Assembly: GCA_028876495.1 (NCBI GenBank)
Contig: JAGWRO010000024.1
Coordinates: 108,818 to 172,817, forward strand
From: Bacteroidota bacterium
GTDB lineage: Bacteria > Bacteroidota > Bacteroidia > Chitinophagales > Chitinophagaceae
Length of the DNA: 64,000 bases
Direction of reading: 5' to 3'
Below, piece by piece: positions 44,597 to 53,798 of the stretch. Under the pieces are notes generated by a model. The model was not told the origin of the DNA. It was given only the letters and a program-made list of their open reading frames with translations, and searched no databases. A program made the position numbers and the translations under genes. Each line of letters starts with the position of its first letter. The first letter of the stretch is position 1.

Positions 44597-45592
44597 TCAC
44601 AAACTCAATAGAAATTCCATAGTATCAATTCCGTCTGCATAATCGAAAATGCGAGGCCGTTGTGCTTTACCAAAAGGAACATAACCTTTACCAACAATGC
44701 ATTGAATATTTTCGTCATTTTTCAATTGCTCAAAGAGGTTATTCTCATTTGGGTAAAAAGAATAATGAAGCACACTTACCGGCGAAAAAATATTTTCATT
44801 CTCAGAAAGAATAATACTCTCATTGGCCATGTAATAGTTATTATTCATTATTAACAGTGCAAGATTATAATCGTAATTGTTTCGGTATTTGGTAAGATCA
44901 GCAAAGTAATCGTATTTTTTAAATGCACTTAATAGCATCTCGAAATTATAATTTTCAGGCACGAATAATTTAGTTACGTTTCTGCAACCCAGCCCAAAAT
45001 AAAAATACACATCATCTGCAAGGGAGCTAAGTTGTTCCCTGGTTTCATCTCCCGATAAAACAGCAACAGAAGTTTTATTGTTTCTTATAACAGAAGGATA
45101 TTTTCCAAAATAATGATGAAAATATCTTGCTGAATTATTGCTGCCTGTGGCGATGAATGCATCACAATCTTTTAATAATTCACTCGTCATTATTAAGGAA
45201 GAAACCTTTGGATTCCATTCTTTTAATTTATCAATAATGTGCGCTAGCAATACATCGTCTTTATCAGATAATTTTATCAATTGTTGATGCCCGGTAATAA
45301 ATACAGATAAAAAATCGTGGAAACCTACCAAAGGAATATTTCCAGCCATTACCACGCCAATATTTTGAGATTGGATATTATCATCGATATGATAATAGCT
45401 TACCCAGTTTTTTAATATCTGTTCATCCAGGTAATTTTCAGAAATATTTTTAAAAGAATAATTGATAAACTCTTCTGTAAACCATTTATTTTTTTGATAA
45501 GCTTTCTGTTTTACCTTATTGAGCTTATCATCATTTTCCATTAAATATCTGCCAAGTTTCCCCATTATCGTAATTCTTTCCTCTAAATTCAT
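44597..45592 (-). CDS. LuxC-type acyl-CoA reductase
   Basis: 331 residues of the LuxC family: GVVMAGNIPLVGFHDFLSVF (nucleotide-binding), DAFIATGSNNSARYFHHYFG and the likely catalytic cysteine in YFGLGCRNVTKLFVP. The family reduces activated fatty acyl groups to aldehydes. No LuxA/B/E genes are present, so bioluminescence is not implied. The gene diverges from a dicluster ferredoxin gene, which could be an electron-transfer partner or merely a neighbour. Confidence 0.82.
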   Translation of the reverse strand: MNLEERITIMGKLGRYLMENDDKLNKVKQKAYQKNKWFTEEFINYSFKNISENYLDEQILKNWVSYYHIDDNIQSQNIGVVMAGNIPLVGFHDFLSVFITGHQQLIKLSDKDDVLLAHIIDKLKEWNPKVSSLIMTSELLKDCDAFIATGSNNSARYFHHYFGKYPSVIRNNKTSVAVLSGDETREQLSSLADDVYFYFGLGCRNVTKLFVPENYNFEMLLSAFKKYDYFADLTKYRNNYDYNLALLIMNNNYYMANESIILSENENIFSPVSVLHYSFYPNENNLFEQLKNDENIQCIVGKGYVPFGKAQRPRIFDYADGIDTMEFLLSL

Positions 45593-45651
45593 GTTGATTA
45601 AATTATCTGTTTATATTTGTACTAATTAAAAGCAAGCCAAAATTCGTAAAT

Positions 45652-45659
45652 AATTTTGA
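45652..45659 (+). promoter_or_regulatory. Candidate -7 promoter box for the ferredoxin gene
   Basis: TAATTTTG fits TAnnTTTG, 31 bp before the ATG. A second TATATTTG at 45613-45620 could act in the same direction. Confidence 0.4.
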
Positions 45660-45690
45660 CCTTGCAGAACTGCTAAAAACATACACAAAT

Positions 45691-46038
45691 ATGGCGATTA
45701 AAATAACAGATGAATGTATTAATTGTGGAGCATGCGAACCCGAATGCCCAAACAATGCAATTTATGAAGGCGGCGTAGAATGGTCACTTTCAGATGGAAC
45801 AACAGTAAAAGGTGGTGTTACACTACTAGATGGAAGTATTATGGATGCTGAACAACGCAACCCTCCTATTTCTAATGACATGTATTATATTGTTCCTGAA
45901 AAATGTACTGAATGCCAGGGATTTCACGAAGAGCCTCAATGTGCTGCTGTGTGCCCGGTTGACTGTTGTATACCTGATGAAATGTACCAGGAAACAGTTG
46001 ATCAATTGTTAGCAAAAAAGGATAAATTGCATATATAA
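45691..46038 (+). CDS. 4Fe-4S dicluster ferredoxin
   Basis: 115 residues with two [4Fe-4S] motifs: [12 protein letters not shown] near the N-terminus, and a second site with an insertion, CTECQGF...[12 protein letters not shown]. The length and insertion are those of the YfhL/long bacterial ferredoxin type. A small cytosolic electron carrier; which enzyme it serves is unknown. Divergent from the LuxC-type reductase. Confidence 0.9.
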   Translation: MAIKITDECINCGACEPECPNNAIYEGGVEWSLSDGTTVKGGVTLLDGSIMDAEQRNPPISNDMYYIVPEKCTECQGFHEEPQCAAVCPVDCCIPDEMYQETVDQLLAKKDKLHI

Positions 46039-46137
46039 TTCTAAAGGTGTAAAAACCTTTCAATTGCAGGTGATATTTCCTGCGCAGGGGCGAGGGTATT
46101 GAAAAATGCTTTCGCCTTTTTTATAAAAAGAAATTTT

Positions 46138-46602
46138 ATGCTTAAAAAAAATACCCTCCTTCTTGCAGGTTTATTTTTTATCAGCATGATCACTATGTTT
46201 TCGTGTGATATAAAAAAAGAAGTAAGCCAGCCGCCATCAACGCATGAAATGCTCAACGCCGATCTTGCTTTTTCAGATATGTGCCGGCAAATAGGAATGA
46301 AAAAAGCCTTTCTACAATATATCGATAATGAAGGAGTTTTATTAAGACCGGACCATTTACCAATGATAGGTGCAGATGCAATTAATTACATCAGTTTTTT
46401 AAGCGATACTTCTTATACATTATCCTGGAAACCCGCGCACGCAGAAATTGCTGCTTCCGGCGACCTTGGGTATACCTATGGGACTTTTAAATTACAATTA
46501 CCAGATACCACCTTAACCGGTACCTATGTAAATATCTGGAAAAAAGAAAAAGATGGTGAATGGAAATTCGTTTTAAACAGCGATAATCCGGGAACGGAAT
46601 AA
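46138..46602 (+). CDS. NTF2-like (DUF4440-type) lipoprotein
   Basis: 154 residues. A lipoprotein signal ends MFSC (C23); the mature part has the NTF2-like cone pattern (MLNADLAFSDMCRQIGMKKAFLQYIDNEGVLLRPDHLPMIG, then HAEIAASGDLGYTYGTFKL and GTYVNIWKKEKDGEWKFVLN). The frame opens at 46099, but the ATG at 46138 gives the lipoprotein signal. No catalytic residues can be assigned. A relic of this gene's 3' end is found at 48070-48140, marking a tandem duplication. Confidence 0.72.
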   Translation: MLKKNTLLLAGLFFISMITMFSCDIKKEVSQPPSTHEMLNADLAFSDMCRQIGMKKAFLQYIDNEGVLLRPDHLPMIGADAINYISFLSDTSYTLSWKPAHAEIAASGDLGYTYGTFKLQLPDTTLTGTYVNIWKKEKDGEWKFVLNSDNPGTE

Positions 46603-46613
46603 TTTGATATTAC

Positions 46614-46629
46614 AGTAAAGAAACAAAAT
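46614..46629 (+). repeat. 3'-end motif copy behind the NTF2-like gene
   Basis: AGTAAAGAAACAAAAT in sense orientation, 11 nt after the stop codon. Confidence 0.45.
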
Positions 46630-46662
46630 ATCCGCATTTTTATCCTACAACAATCCTTCTAA

Positions 46663-46690
46663 CAAAAAAAGTTGCCCGTTTCCAGGCAAC
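46663..46690 (-). terminator. Terminator of the first T9SS-sorted gene
   Basis: On the minus strand GTTGCC (46690-46685) pairs with GGCAAC (46676-46671) and is followed by seven Ts, about 20 nt after the stop. Confidence 0.75.
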
Positions 46691-46711
46691 CTTCTTAATG
46701 GACCTAAATTT

Positions 46712-47626
46712 TTATTTCAATACAGTAAGCTTTTTCACAGAAGAAACTCCTGTTTGCTTACCGGTAATATTTACATAATAAAAGCCGTTTTGCAGATTAT
46801 TTATCTGAACTGAATTGCCAGTAGAGGAGATTGATTGAATCAATTTTCCTGAATAATCAAAAATTCTGATACTTGAAGGCTCACTTAAATTCCTTAGCAT
46901 TATCATTTGGCCACTTTGTGCAGGATTAGGAGATACAATAATTTCATTTTCGAGGCTGCTTCCTGTTACCGCTTTAACATAAGAGTAAGTGAATGAATTA
47001 TCAAGATCGATCATTTTTAGTCTGTAAAAACTTGTGCTATTCAGATTGTTGGAATTGTCAGTAAAAGAATAATACTGTGCAATGCTGGTGTTTGAATTTT
47101 TACTGTAAACTACTCCTACCGTTTCGAAATCGATGTTGTTAAATGATCTTTGTATTTCGTACCTGCTTGAGTTTAATTCCTGTTCTGTTTTCCAGGTTAT
47201 ATTCACAGCATTTTTTCCACCGCGTTCGGCATTAAAGCTGCTTAAAACAACGGGAGTTGGCCCTCCAGAAGGACCACCTTCCGGAACAATACAGGAGTCT
47301 TTGCCCGTAAATTCACCAAAATCGAAAAATACCGTTAAGGTACCGGCCGGGGGCAAATCACCGCTTATGCAATAACTAATGTACCCTTTGCTGGCACAAT
47401 TAGAACCATCAGGAGCACTAACAGTAACATTTGCTATTACTCCATTGGCGCGTATAGAATCAATAATTGGTGCAGTGGTAGGGCAGGCTGCAAAGTACAT
47501 TCTTATTTCTGCTTCTGAACCACAGGTACCATTTCCATTATTTCTTTTAAAATAATCAGGGCATTGAGCAAAGCTCATCACTGAGATGAGGATTAAAGCG
47601 GCGCTGAATGTAAATTTCTTTTTCAT
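46712..47626 (-). CDS. Secreted protein with T9SS type A sorting domain (copy 1)
   Basis: 304 residues: signal peptide ending SVMSFAQ, a cysteine-containing N-terminal region (CPDYFKRNNGNGTCGSE...), a linker with GPSGGPTP, an FN3-like domain with LSSFNAERGGKNAVNITWKTEQELNSSRYEIQRS, and a C-terminal Por-secretion sorting domain (IIVSPNPAQSGQMI, SIRIFDYSGKLIQ, LQNGFYYVNI, VKKLTVLK). Exported through the Sec and type IX pathways to the cell surface or medium. The ATG at 47626 is chosen because the paralog starts at the matching point. Role unknown. Confidence 0.82.
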   Translation of the reverse strand: MKKKFTFSAALILISVMSFAQCPDYFKRNNGNGTCGSEAEIRMYFAACPTTAPIIDSIRANGVIANVTVSAPDGSNCASKGYISYCISGDLPPAGTLTVFFDFGEFTGKDSCIVPEGGPSGGPTPVVLSSFNAERGGKNAVNITWKTEQELNSSRYEIQRSFNNIDFETVGVVYSKNSNTSIAQYYSFTDNSNNLNSTSFYRLKMIDLDNSFTYSYVKAVTGSSLENEIIVSPNPAQSGQMIMLRNLSEPSSIRIFDYSGKLIQSISSTGNSVQINNLQNGFYYVNITGKQTGVSSVKKLTVLK

Positions 47627-48069
47627 TGTTGTCAATTTGAGGTTGATAAATTTTTACCATTAATAAACTATATAGAATTTATAGGTAATGATTACAAAGG
47701 CGCTTGCGTAGAATGATGGATCAATATATTGTAACTACAGAAATATAATTCCGTGAGGATTTGGGGCTAATACAAGAAGTACAGAAGTTAGGGTTTCAGA
47801 AATCTATGTATGTAGGCTTTTAGAAATTAAATAGAAATTTTGGACAGACAATTATATAATCAAAAAGGATAGAGGGAATACCAAAAAAGGATGTCTATAA
47901 TAATTTGAAAACCTGGAGTTTCAAAAAATAATCGGAGTGTCATAACAAACATAGATAACATCTTTGAAATCTAAAAGCTTTTTTATTTTTTTTAGTAAAA
48001 AAATAAAAAAATAAAAATTATTCTCCAACTCCTTTATTTACAAATCGTATTATTTTTAAAATTTGCATA
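47627..48069 (-). other. Upstream region of T9SS copy 1 (duplicated block)
   Basis: The stretch 47636-47990 is similar to 48722-48990 in front of copy 2, including shared segments such as TTCAGAAATCTATGTATGT and AAACATAGATAACAT on the plus strand. A conserved minus-strand TATGTTTG (47946-47953) matches the -7 consensus and would give a leader of roughly 310 nt. Copy 1 has an extra segment of about 90 bp near 47840-47940 that copy 2 lacks. Confidence 0.6.
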
Positions 48070-48140
48070 AATATGGAAAAAAGAAAAAGTGTTGAACCAA
48101 TTTTTTTTGAACAGCGATAACCCGGGATCAAAACAATGTA
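48070..48140 (+). pseudogene. Relic of the NTF2-like lipoprotein gene 3' end
   Basis: Resembles 46533-46605, the last codons of the NTF2-like gene: GGAAAAAAGAAAAAG and GAACAGCGATAACCCGGGA correspond to the same strings at 46538 and 46576 with few changes. It lies behind T9SS copy 2, just as the intact gene lies behind copy 1, so it records the boundary of a tandem duplication. Confidence 0.65.
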
Positions 48141-48256
48141 ATGTATCCCTGCTTTAGTCAACAAACAAAAAGTCAACTTTTTTTATTACCTCAGCCATAC
48201 TTCACAAAAAAAATTACCTGCAAAATATGCAACCATTTTAAGAGAAAAACTAAATT

Positions 48257-48712
48257 TTAATTGATGACAAAGAGCTTTTTTACAAAAGAAGAACCAGTTT
48301 GTATTCCAATAATCTTCACAAAATAGTTGCCTTTTTTTAAATTATTTATTTGAATAGAATTACCGGTTGAAGATACTTGTTGAATCAATCTTCCAGTGTA
48401 ATCGCAAACCCTGATGTTTGAAGGTTCAGTTAAATTAGCTATAGTAACCTTTTGATTAGTGTGTGCCAGATCTGGAAAAACTACAACTTCATTATTTGAA
48501 TCAGTAACTTTTTCTGCTTTATTAACCCCAGAAGAATAAGTGATAGAATTTTCTGAATCTGTCATTTTCAATCTGTCTAAAGCAGATACAGCTTGTCTGT
48601 TAGAATTATTTACAAAGCTGTAATCGTGATCATTACCAGTATTTGCAGATTGTGCGAAACTCATAACTGAGATTAAAAGCAAAGTGACGCTGATTGTAAT
48701 TGTCTTTTTCAT
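48257..48712 (-). CDS. Short T9SS type A sorting-domain protein (copy 2)
   Basis: 151 residues. The signal peptide (LLLISVMSFAQ) is nearly identical to that of copy 1 and is joined almost directly to the end of the FN3-like region (YSFVNNSNRQAVSALDRLKMTDSENSITYS) and the sorting domain (VVVFPDLAHTNQKVTIANLTEPSNIRVCDYTGRLIQQ, LKKGNYFVKI, VKKLFVIN). The whole cysteine-rich region and most of FN3 seen in copy 1 are missing. It could still be exported by T9SS but would carry almost no cargo domain, so it may be a decaying gene. Confidence 0.7.
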   Translation of the reverse strand: MKKTITISVTLLLISVMSFAQSANTGNDHDYSFVNNSNRQAVSALDRLKMTDSENSITYSSGVNKAEKVTDSNNEVVVFPDLAHTNQKVTIANLTEPSNIRVCDYTGRLIQQVSSTGNSIQINNLKKGNYFVKIIGIQTGSSFVKKLFVIN

Positions 48713-49120
48713 TTTTTTTAATTTGGGGTTGATAATTTTTTACCGTTAATAAATTGTATTAGAATTTATAGGCATGATTACAACGGCATTGCGTAGGATG
48801 TGGAATAAAAATTTGGTAACTACAAAATGTAAGTCTGCTGAGGATTTTGGGGCTAATACAAAGAAATGCAGATGTTAGGGGTTCAGAAATCTATGTATGT
48901 TAATAAGCTTGCAGAAATTCAATAGATAATTGGGGATGAGGACAAACATAGATAACATTTTTGAAATCTAAAAGCTTTTTTAAATTTTTTTTTTAAATCA
49001 AACATGCCACAAGGAGTTGAAATTTAAATATAAAACATTGATTTAAAATGGCTTTTTATAAAACTTTCGCAATAAACTTATCTTACTTTTACTTTGAACA
49101 ACAATTTTAGCGAAAATTAC
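48713..49120. other. Intergenic region upstream of T9SS copy 2 and mutS2
   Basis: 408 bp. The left two thirds (48722-48990) is the duplicated upstream block described for copy 1, with the same TATGTTTG box on the minus strand (48943-48950). The right third contains the mutS2 upstream region, with no box of full consensus. Confidence 0.5.
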
Positions 49121-51238
49121 ATGAAACTTTTTCCGGAATCTGCATCTCAGCAATTAGAATTTGATAAAATAAAAGATCTGCTTACCAATCATTGCCGTTC
49201 TGAATTTGCCCGAAAAAAGGCACAGGAGTTGAGACTTCATACCCAAAAAAGATTTATAGAACCTGAGCTTTTACAAACTCATGAATACAAGTTGCTTTTT
49301 CAAAATCATTTGTATTTTCCTGATGATGAAGTGCTGAACCTTTCCAAAGAATTAAAATTATTAAGTATCGAATCATCAGTCCTTTCAGGTGAACAGTTCC
49401 TTCAAATAAAAAAACTGGCAAACTCCATACAGCAAATATTCCGTTGGTTTACGCCGGATAAAAAAGAGACTTATCCTTCGTTGGCGACCGTGATAAACGA
49501 AACTTATTTTGAAAAAACTATTCCTTTACTAATTGACGAAATCCTTGATGAGTATGGGACCGTAAAAGACAGCGCCTCAGATAAACTTGCAGATATCAGA
49601 ATGGCCTTGTATAAGAAAAGAAATGAACTGAAAAAAGTTTTTGCGCGCATTGTAAGCAGGCTTAACAAACTCGGCTACCTTACAGATATTGAAGAAAGTT
49701 TTATGAATGGCAGAAAAGTGCTGGCGGTTTTTGCAGAACAAAAAAGAATGGTAAAAGGAATTTTGCATGGCGAAAGTGACAGCCGGCGCACTTCCTTTAT
49801 CGAACCTGAAGAAACAACACTGCTCAATAACGATATTTTTTCGCTGGAAAACGAGGAAAGAAAAGAAGTCCATTTGATCCTGCAAAAGCTGACAACAAAA
49901 ATGCGCGCGTACCATCCTTTGCTCACAATTTATCACCAGGTAATTGGTGAATATGATTTTATAAGAGCAAAGGCAAAACTAGCATTGGACTACCAGGGAA
50001 ATCTGCCGGCATTGCATGATAAGCCAATGTTGAAATTAGTAGATGCAGTTCATCCGCTACTGTTTATTTATAATCAAAAATCCGAGAAGCAAACGATCCC
50101 CGTCAACCTTTCGCTGGATGACAAGAACCGCATCCTGGTAATAAGCGGGCCAAATGCCGGTGGAAAAACTGTCACTTTGAAAACGGCAGGCTTGCTGCAA
50201 ATGATGATACAAAGCGGCTTGCTGGTTTCGTGTAGCCATGACAGTGAGTTTGGAATTTTTAAACAATTGATGATTCATATCGGCGATACACAAAGCCTCG
50301 AATTTGAACTAAGTACTTATTCATCTCACCTCGTCAACATGAAATATTTTATGGAAAACTCGAATGGCAAAACGCTGTTTTTTATAGATGAACTCGGCAG
50401 TGGAAGTGATCCAAATCTTGGAGGTGCTTTTGCAGAAGTGATCATGGAAGAGCTGGCGAAAAAACATTCTTTAGGGCTGGTAACTACTCATTATCTAAAT
50501 TTAAAGGTGATGGCCAACAAAGTAAACGGCATTATCAACGGGGCAATGGCTTTTGATGAAAAGAATTTAAAGCCGTTGTACAGGCTGATCATCGGAAAGC
50601 CAGGCAGCTCTTACACATTTTCAATTGCAGAACGCATCGGTTTACCAAAACATTTAATTGAAAAAGCAAGAAAATTAGTTGACGAATCGCATTTCTCGCT
50701 TGATAAATTGTTGAACCGGACCGAGCAGGACCAGCAACAAATACAAGTCGAAAAAAAGCAGCTTGATAAACTGGTTAAAGAAAATGAAAAGTTGCAAAAA
50801 GAAATGGAACAGGTTATTAATAAAGAAAGGCACAAACAACAAGTTGAGTTATTAAAAGAGCAGAACAAGATCAATGAAGAAAAATATAATTATCTAAAAG
50901 AAACGGATAGAAAACTAAAATCTCTTATTGCCGAATGGAAAAAAGCGGAGGATAAAAATAAAGTGGTAAAGATGATGCAGGCTATACTCCTTAAGCAGCC
51001 CGAAAAACAAATCCTGAAAAAGAAGCAACAAAAAATTGATAATAAATATATTGAAACTGAAGAACCTGTTAAGCCGGGTGATAAGGTAATAATGAAAGCC
51101 AACCGACAGGTAGGAATCGTAACAGACCTTCGTGGAAAGAAGGCCATAGTGCAGGTCGGAGCAGTTCCTATTACAGTTAGCATTGCGGATTTAGTAGTCG
51201 TAAAAGAAAAGCCGGTCTCAAAAGAAAAGGAAAGCTAA
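49121..51238 (+). CDS. MutS2-type DNA mismatch-repair-family ATPase lacking Smr domain
   Basis: 705 residues. N-terminal helical clamp (1-330) with QLEFDKIKDLLTNHCRSEFARKKA, then the MutS ATPase with Walker A GPNAGGKT (343-350), STYSSHLVNMKYF and Walker B LFFIDELGSGSDP, a long coiled-coil (about 530-610) and a small KOW-like end (VKPGDKVIMKANRQVGIVTDLRGKKAIVQVG). MutS2 normally ends in an Smr nuclease domain; this protein stops before it. A TTG-started frame extends to 49094; the ATG at 49121 matches the family's N-terminus. Expected to act on branched DNA or stalled ribosomes. Confidence 0.88.
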   Translation: MKLFPESASQQLEFDKIKDLLTNHCRSEFARKKAQELRLHTQKRFIEPELLQTHEYKLLFQNHLYFPDDEVLNLSKELKLLSIESSVLSGEQFLQIKKLANSIQQIFRWFTPDKKETYPSLATVINETYFEKTIPLLIDEILDEYGTVKDSASDKLADIRMALYKKRNELKKVFARIVSRLNKLGYLTDIEESFMNGRKVLAVFAEQKRMVKGILHGESDSRRTSFIEPEETTLLNNDIFSLENEERKEVHLILQKLTTKMRAYHPLLTIYHQVIGEYDFIRAKAKLALDYQGNLPALHDKPMLKLVDAVHPLLFIYNQKSEKQTIPVNLSLDDKNRILVISGPNAGGKTVTLKTAGLLQMMIQSGLLVSCSHDSEFGIFKQLMIHIGDTQSLEFELSTYSSHLVNMKYFMENSNGKTLFFIDELGSGSDPNLGGAFAEVIMEELAKKHSLGLVTTHYLNLKVMANKVNGIINGAMAFDEKNLKPLYRLIIGKPGSSYTFSIAERIGLPKHLIEKARKLVDESHFSLDKLLNRTEQDQQQIQVEKKQLDKLVKENEKLQKEMEQVINKERHKQQVELLKEQNKINEEKYNYLKETDRKLKSLIAEWKKAEDKNKVVKMMQAILLKQPEKQILKKKQQKIDNKYIETEEPVKPGDKVIMKANRQVGIVTDLRGKKAIVQVGAVPITVSIADLVVVKEKPVSKEKES

Positions 51239-51320
51239 CGCTATTTAAACACGCCATTCCTTTTCGCTTAATCTAAGTTTATGGATTCAAAAAAAGTAGC
51301 TGTGAGAACAGGGAATCAGT

Positions 51321-51337
51321 TTTTTTGTTGATTTACT
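51321..51337 (-). repeat. 3'-end motif copy behind the GATase-like gene
   Basis: Sense reading AGTAAATCAACAAAAAA, 25 nt after the stop of the minus-strand hydrolase gene. Confidence 0.45.
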
Positions 51338-51362
51338 GTTGAACTGATTTTATTGCAAGTTA

Positions 51363-52064
51363 TCAAACTGTAGCATCCACTCTCAATGAGTTTAAAAAAT
51401 GTCGTTTAATGTTCCTTGCAAATGGGCTGAATTTATCTTCCATTCTTTCAGGGTACCACTGTATCAATAAGAAAAACGATTTAGCCTTGGGATCCTTTTT
51501 CTCCATTGCTTCAACAACGCCATCTGGCGACATCGCTGTCACCTTAAGATCTGCGCCGATAGCGGAAACACACTGATGATGCCCGCTGCTGATAATCCCT
51601 TTTTTTTCTCTCACCATTCCATATAAGGCAGAATGTGTATCTAAAGTAACTGTATACAAACGATATCTCCCATTCTTCAATTTTGCGTGAATCAATTTTC
51701 TTGAAGCCAGCATATCCGGAAGTAACGTTCCGCCGAAAAATACATTTGCAAACTGCAAACCTCTGCATATAGCAAGCAATGACTTTTTCTTCTCTTCAAC
51801 ATGCTCCATTATTTTCCATTCAAAATAATCTCTTTGTTTATTACCGCCTTCGGCGTTTTCATTTATTACAGCAGGAGAATTCGTATACAATTCCTGGCTA
51901 ACATCATCGCCTCCTGTAAGCAATATTCCATCACATTTTTCTGCCTCAGCCAGGTTGTTATATTTATACCCCAATTTGATTATCTCAATTTGCGGATCCC
52001 GAAGCCATTCCTCATAATAGGAATATTTAGAACCTTCACAAATACCGATGATCTTTTTTTCCAT
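51363..52064 (-). CDS. Class I glutamine-amidotransferase-like (peptidase C26) hydrolase
   Basis: 233 residues. GILLTGGDDVSQELY and the nucleophile elbow LLAICRGLQFANVFFGGTL place it with gamma-glutamyl-GABA hydrolases (PuuD type) and related C26 peptidases; SSGHHQCVSAIG and QWYPERM supply the His and Glu/Asp region. It would hydrolyse a gamma-glutamyl bond in the cytosol. The frame opens at 52091; the ATG at 52064 is chosen. No polyamine genes are adjacent, so the substrate is open. Confidence 0.82.
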   Translation of the reverse strand: MEKKIIGICEGSKYSYYEEWLRDPQIEIIKLGYKYNNLAEAEKCDGILLTGGDDVSQELYTNSPAVINENAEGGNKQRDYFEWKIMEHVEEKKKSLLAICRGLQFANVFFGGTLLPDMLASRKLIHAKLKNGRYRLYTVTLDTHSALYGMVREKKGIISSGHHQCVSAIGADLKVTAMSPDGVVEAMEKKDPKAKSFFLLIQWYPERMEDKFSPFARNIKRHFLNSLRVDATV

Positions 52065-52155
52065 TGCAGGATTTTTATTGATTGTTTGCAATAAATATAC
52101 TGCATTTGAAATATTGTGTTGCTACAATAGAGTTCGTTTCAGCCAGGAGGCCTTA

Positions 52156-53727
52156 TCACTTCTTATCTAAACTGATTAAAAAATCAAGTCCTTCTTTTCC
52201 AGGCAAAGGTTTTGCTTCCGGATGCTCATCCAATATCATCGTCATTTTATCCATCGTTTTATAAGCAGGCCATTCAGGAAGTCCTTTGCCATTTGGGTTT
52301 CCGGTTGCTATAAAATTGGCCCAAAAAGAGGACATTGTTTTTTGCAAAGCATAATCAACCGGCTGCCACGGGCAACGATTTACAAAACGTAAATTATCAT
52401 AAGCATAAGCAACTTCGCCTGTGTGAAAAGCGCCATATTTAACGTAATCTCCTGTTGCAGGAAGTTTGCGTGCAAATCGATACAGGTAAACAGGATGAGA
52501 ACTTTCTTTGGAATGCACATTTGCCCACGTATAATTTTGAATTCCGAATTCCTCGTCTCTTAAAATCCTTTTTTCAGACAAAGCCGCTTCTGCGTCCGTT
52601 TTTGCGGGATAAAAAGAAAGTAATTTTTGTGCATCGTCACCGTACTGTTGCCGTAAATTTTTTTTAAACTCATCGGCAGTTTGAGGTTTACCAAAAACAA
52701 CTCCATCATCTTGATTCCAGCCAGTGATGAGATCTACCTGGTTTTGTTTTCCTTTGGCAAAAATCGCCGGAATTGATTCAGGCAAAACATAACCATCTAT
52801 TATAGGGCCGCTACGGCCGCCCGGCTTTTTCAATAATTCATCTGCGGGGATTTTTCTTAAATCTGCAAGAGAATTTACATTTATCTTTTTCTCAAATGCA
52901 ACACCTTGCTGTTCTGCCTCGTGAAGTGTCTGCATTTTTCCAATACCCGAAGTAATCAAAGATGCTCCGCTTTCAGCTATAGCCCGTTTAAACAAACCTT
53001 TGCAAAGTGGCGAAGCAACGAGGCAATTTACACTCATGGAACCTGCTGATTGGCCGGCAATGGTTACATTGTTTGGATCGCCACCAAAAGCGGCAATATT
53101 ATTTTTAACCCATTTTAATGCAGCAATCTGATCCAGCAACCCATAATTACCTGATGCATTATAGGGTGATTCTTTTGTTAATTCAGGCAAAGCAAAAAAA
53201 CCAAAAATTCCTACTCTATAATTAATGCTTACAAAAATGATCCCTTTCTTTGCCATCGCTTCTCCATCATAAATTGGCACTCCGCTTCCCCCACTCACAA
53301 AACCACCGCCGTATATCCAGACAAGAACCGGTCTTTTTTCTTTTGCTGAATTAGCACCTGTCCAAACATTGAGATAAAGACAATCTTCACTGATCGGTTC
53401 TTTGGGAATCAAATACTCCTTTGACCAGGGGCCAAATGGAACGGGGTTTCCCTGCATCGGACTTGGGCCAAATGCATCACATTTTTTTATTCCTTGCCAC
53501 GGAACGACAGGCTGTGGCGCCTTCCATCTTAAATCGCCAACCGGCGGCGCAGCAAACGGAATTCCTTTAAAAATATGAATATCGCCGGAAGGATTGGCTG
53601 TTCCGCTTATGATGCCGCCTTCCACTGTAACGGTATCAAAAGGCTTATTTACAACAAATGCAAAAGAGACTACCGCTAACGATACAGTAAACAAAGCTGC
53701 AAAGGAGATTTTTATTTTATTGTTCAT
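52156..53727 (-). CDS. Secreted type B carboxylesterase
   Basis: 523 residues with a signal peptide (to about 24), the type B signatures EDCLYLNVW (114-122) and FGGDPNNVTIAGQSAGSMSV with nucleophile Ser227, an oxyanion loop YGGGFVSG, and a C-terminal active-site His in YGAFHTGEVAYAY. Hydrolyses carboxylic esters in the periplasm or outside. It follows the GH31 gene after 71 bp on the same strand; together they may remove acyl and glycosyl decorations from a plant polysaccharide, though this is inference from proximity. Confidence 0.9.
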   Translation of the reverse strand: MNNKIKISFAALFTVSLAVVSFAFVVNKPFDTVTVEGGIISGTANPSGDIHIFKGIPFAAPPVGDLRWKAPQPVVPWQGIKKCDAFGPSPMQGNPVPFGPWSKEYLIPKEPISEDCLYLNVWTGANSAKEKRPVLVWIYGGGFVSGGSGVPIYDGEAMAKKGIIFVSINYRVGIFGFFALPELTKESPYNASGNYGLLDQIAALKWVKNNIAAFGGDPNNVTIAGQSAGSMSVNCLVASPLCKGLFKRAIAESGASLITSGIGKMQTLHEAEQQGVAFEKKINVNSLADLRKIPADELLKKPGGRSGPIIDGYVLPESIPAIFAKGKQNQVDLITGWNQDDGVVFGKPQTADEFKKNLRQQYGDDAQKLLSFYPAKTDAEAALSEKRILRDEEFGIQNYTWANVHSKESSHPVYLYRFARKLPATGDYVKYGAFHTGEVAYAYDNLRFVNRCPWQPVDYALQKTMSSFWANFIATGNPNGKGLPEWPAYKTMDKMTMILDEHPEAKPLPGKEGLDFLISLDKK

Positions 53728-53798
53728 CAGGCAATTATTTTTAAATGGAACCTATTTTATCAGCAACGGCTGTCAAAAAATTACTGTTTGTATTTTTC

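Noticed and set aside
44597..46038. Bioluminescence (lux) locus
   Set aside because: A LuxC-type reductase alone, with no luxA, luxB, luxD or luxE genes nearby, does not support it.
47980..48030. A/T-rich low-complexity stretch as a replication origin or AT-rich element
   Set aside because: No DnaA-box cluster or origin-linked genes; it is simple sequence inside the duplicated intergenic region.
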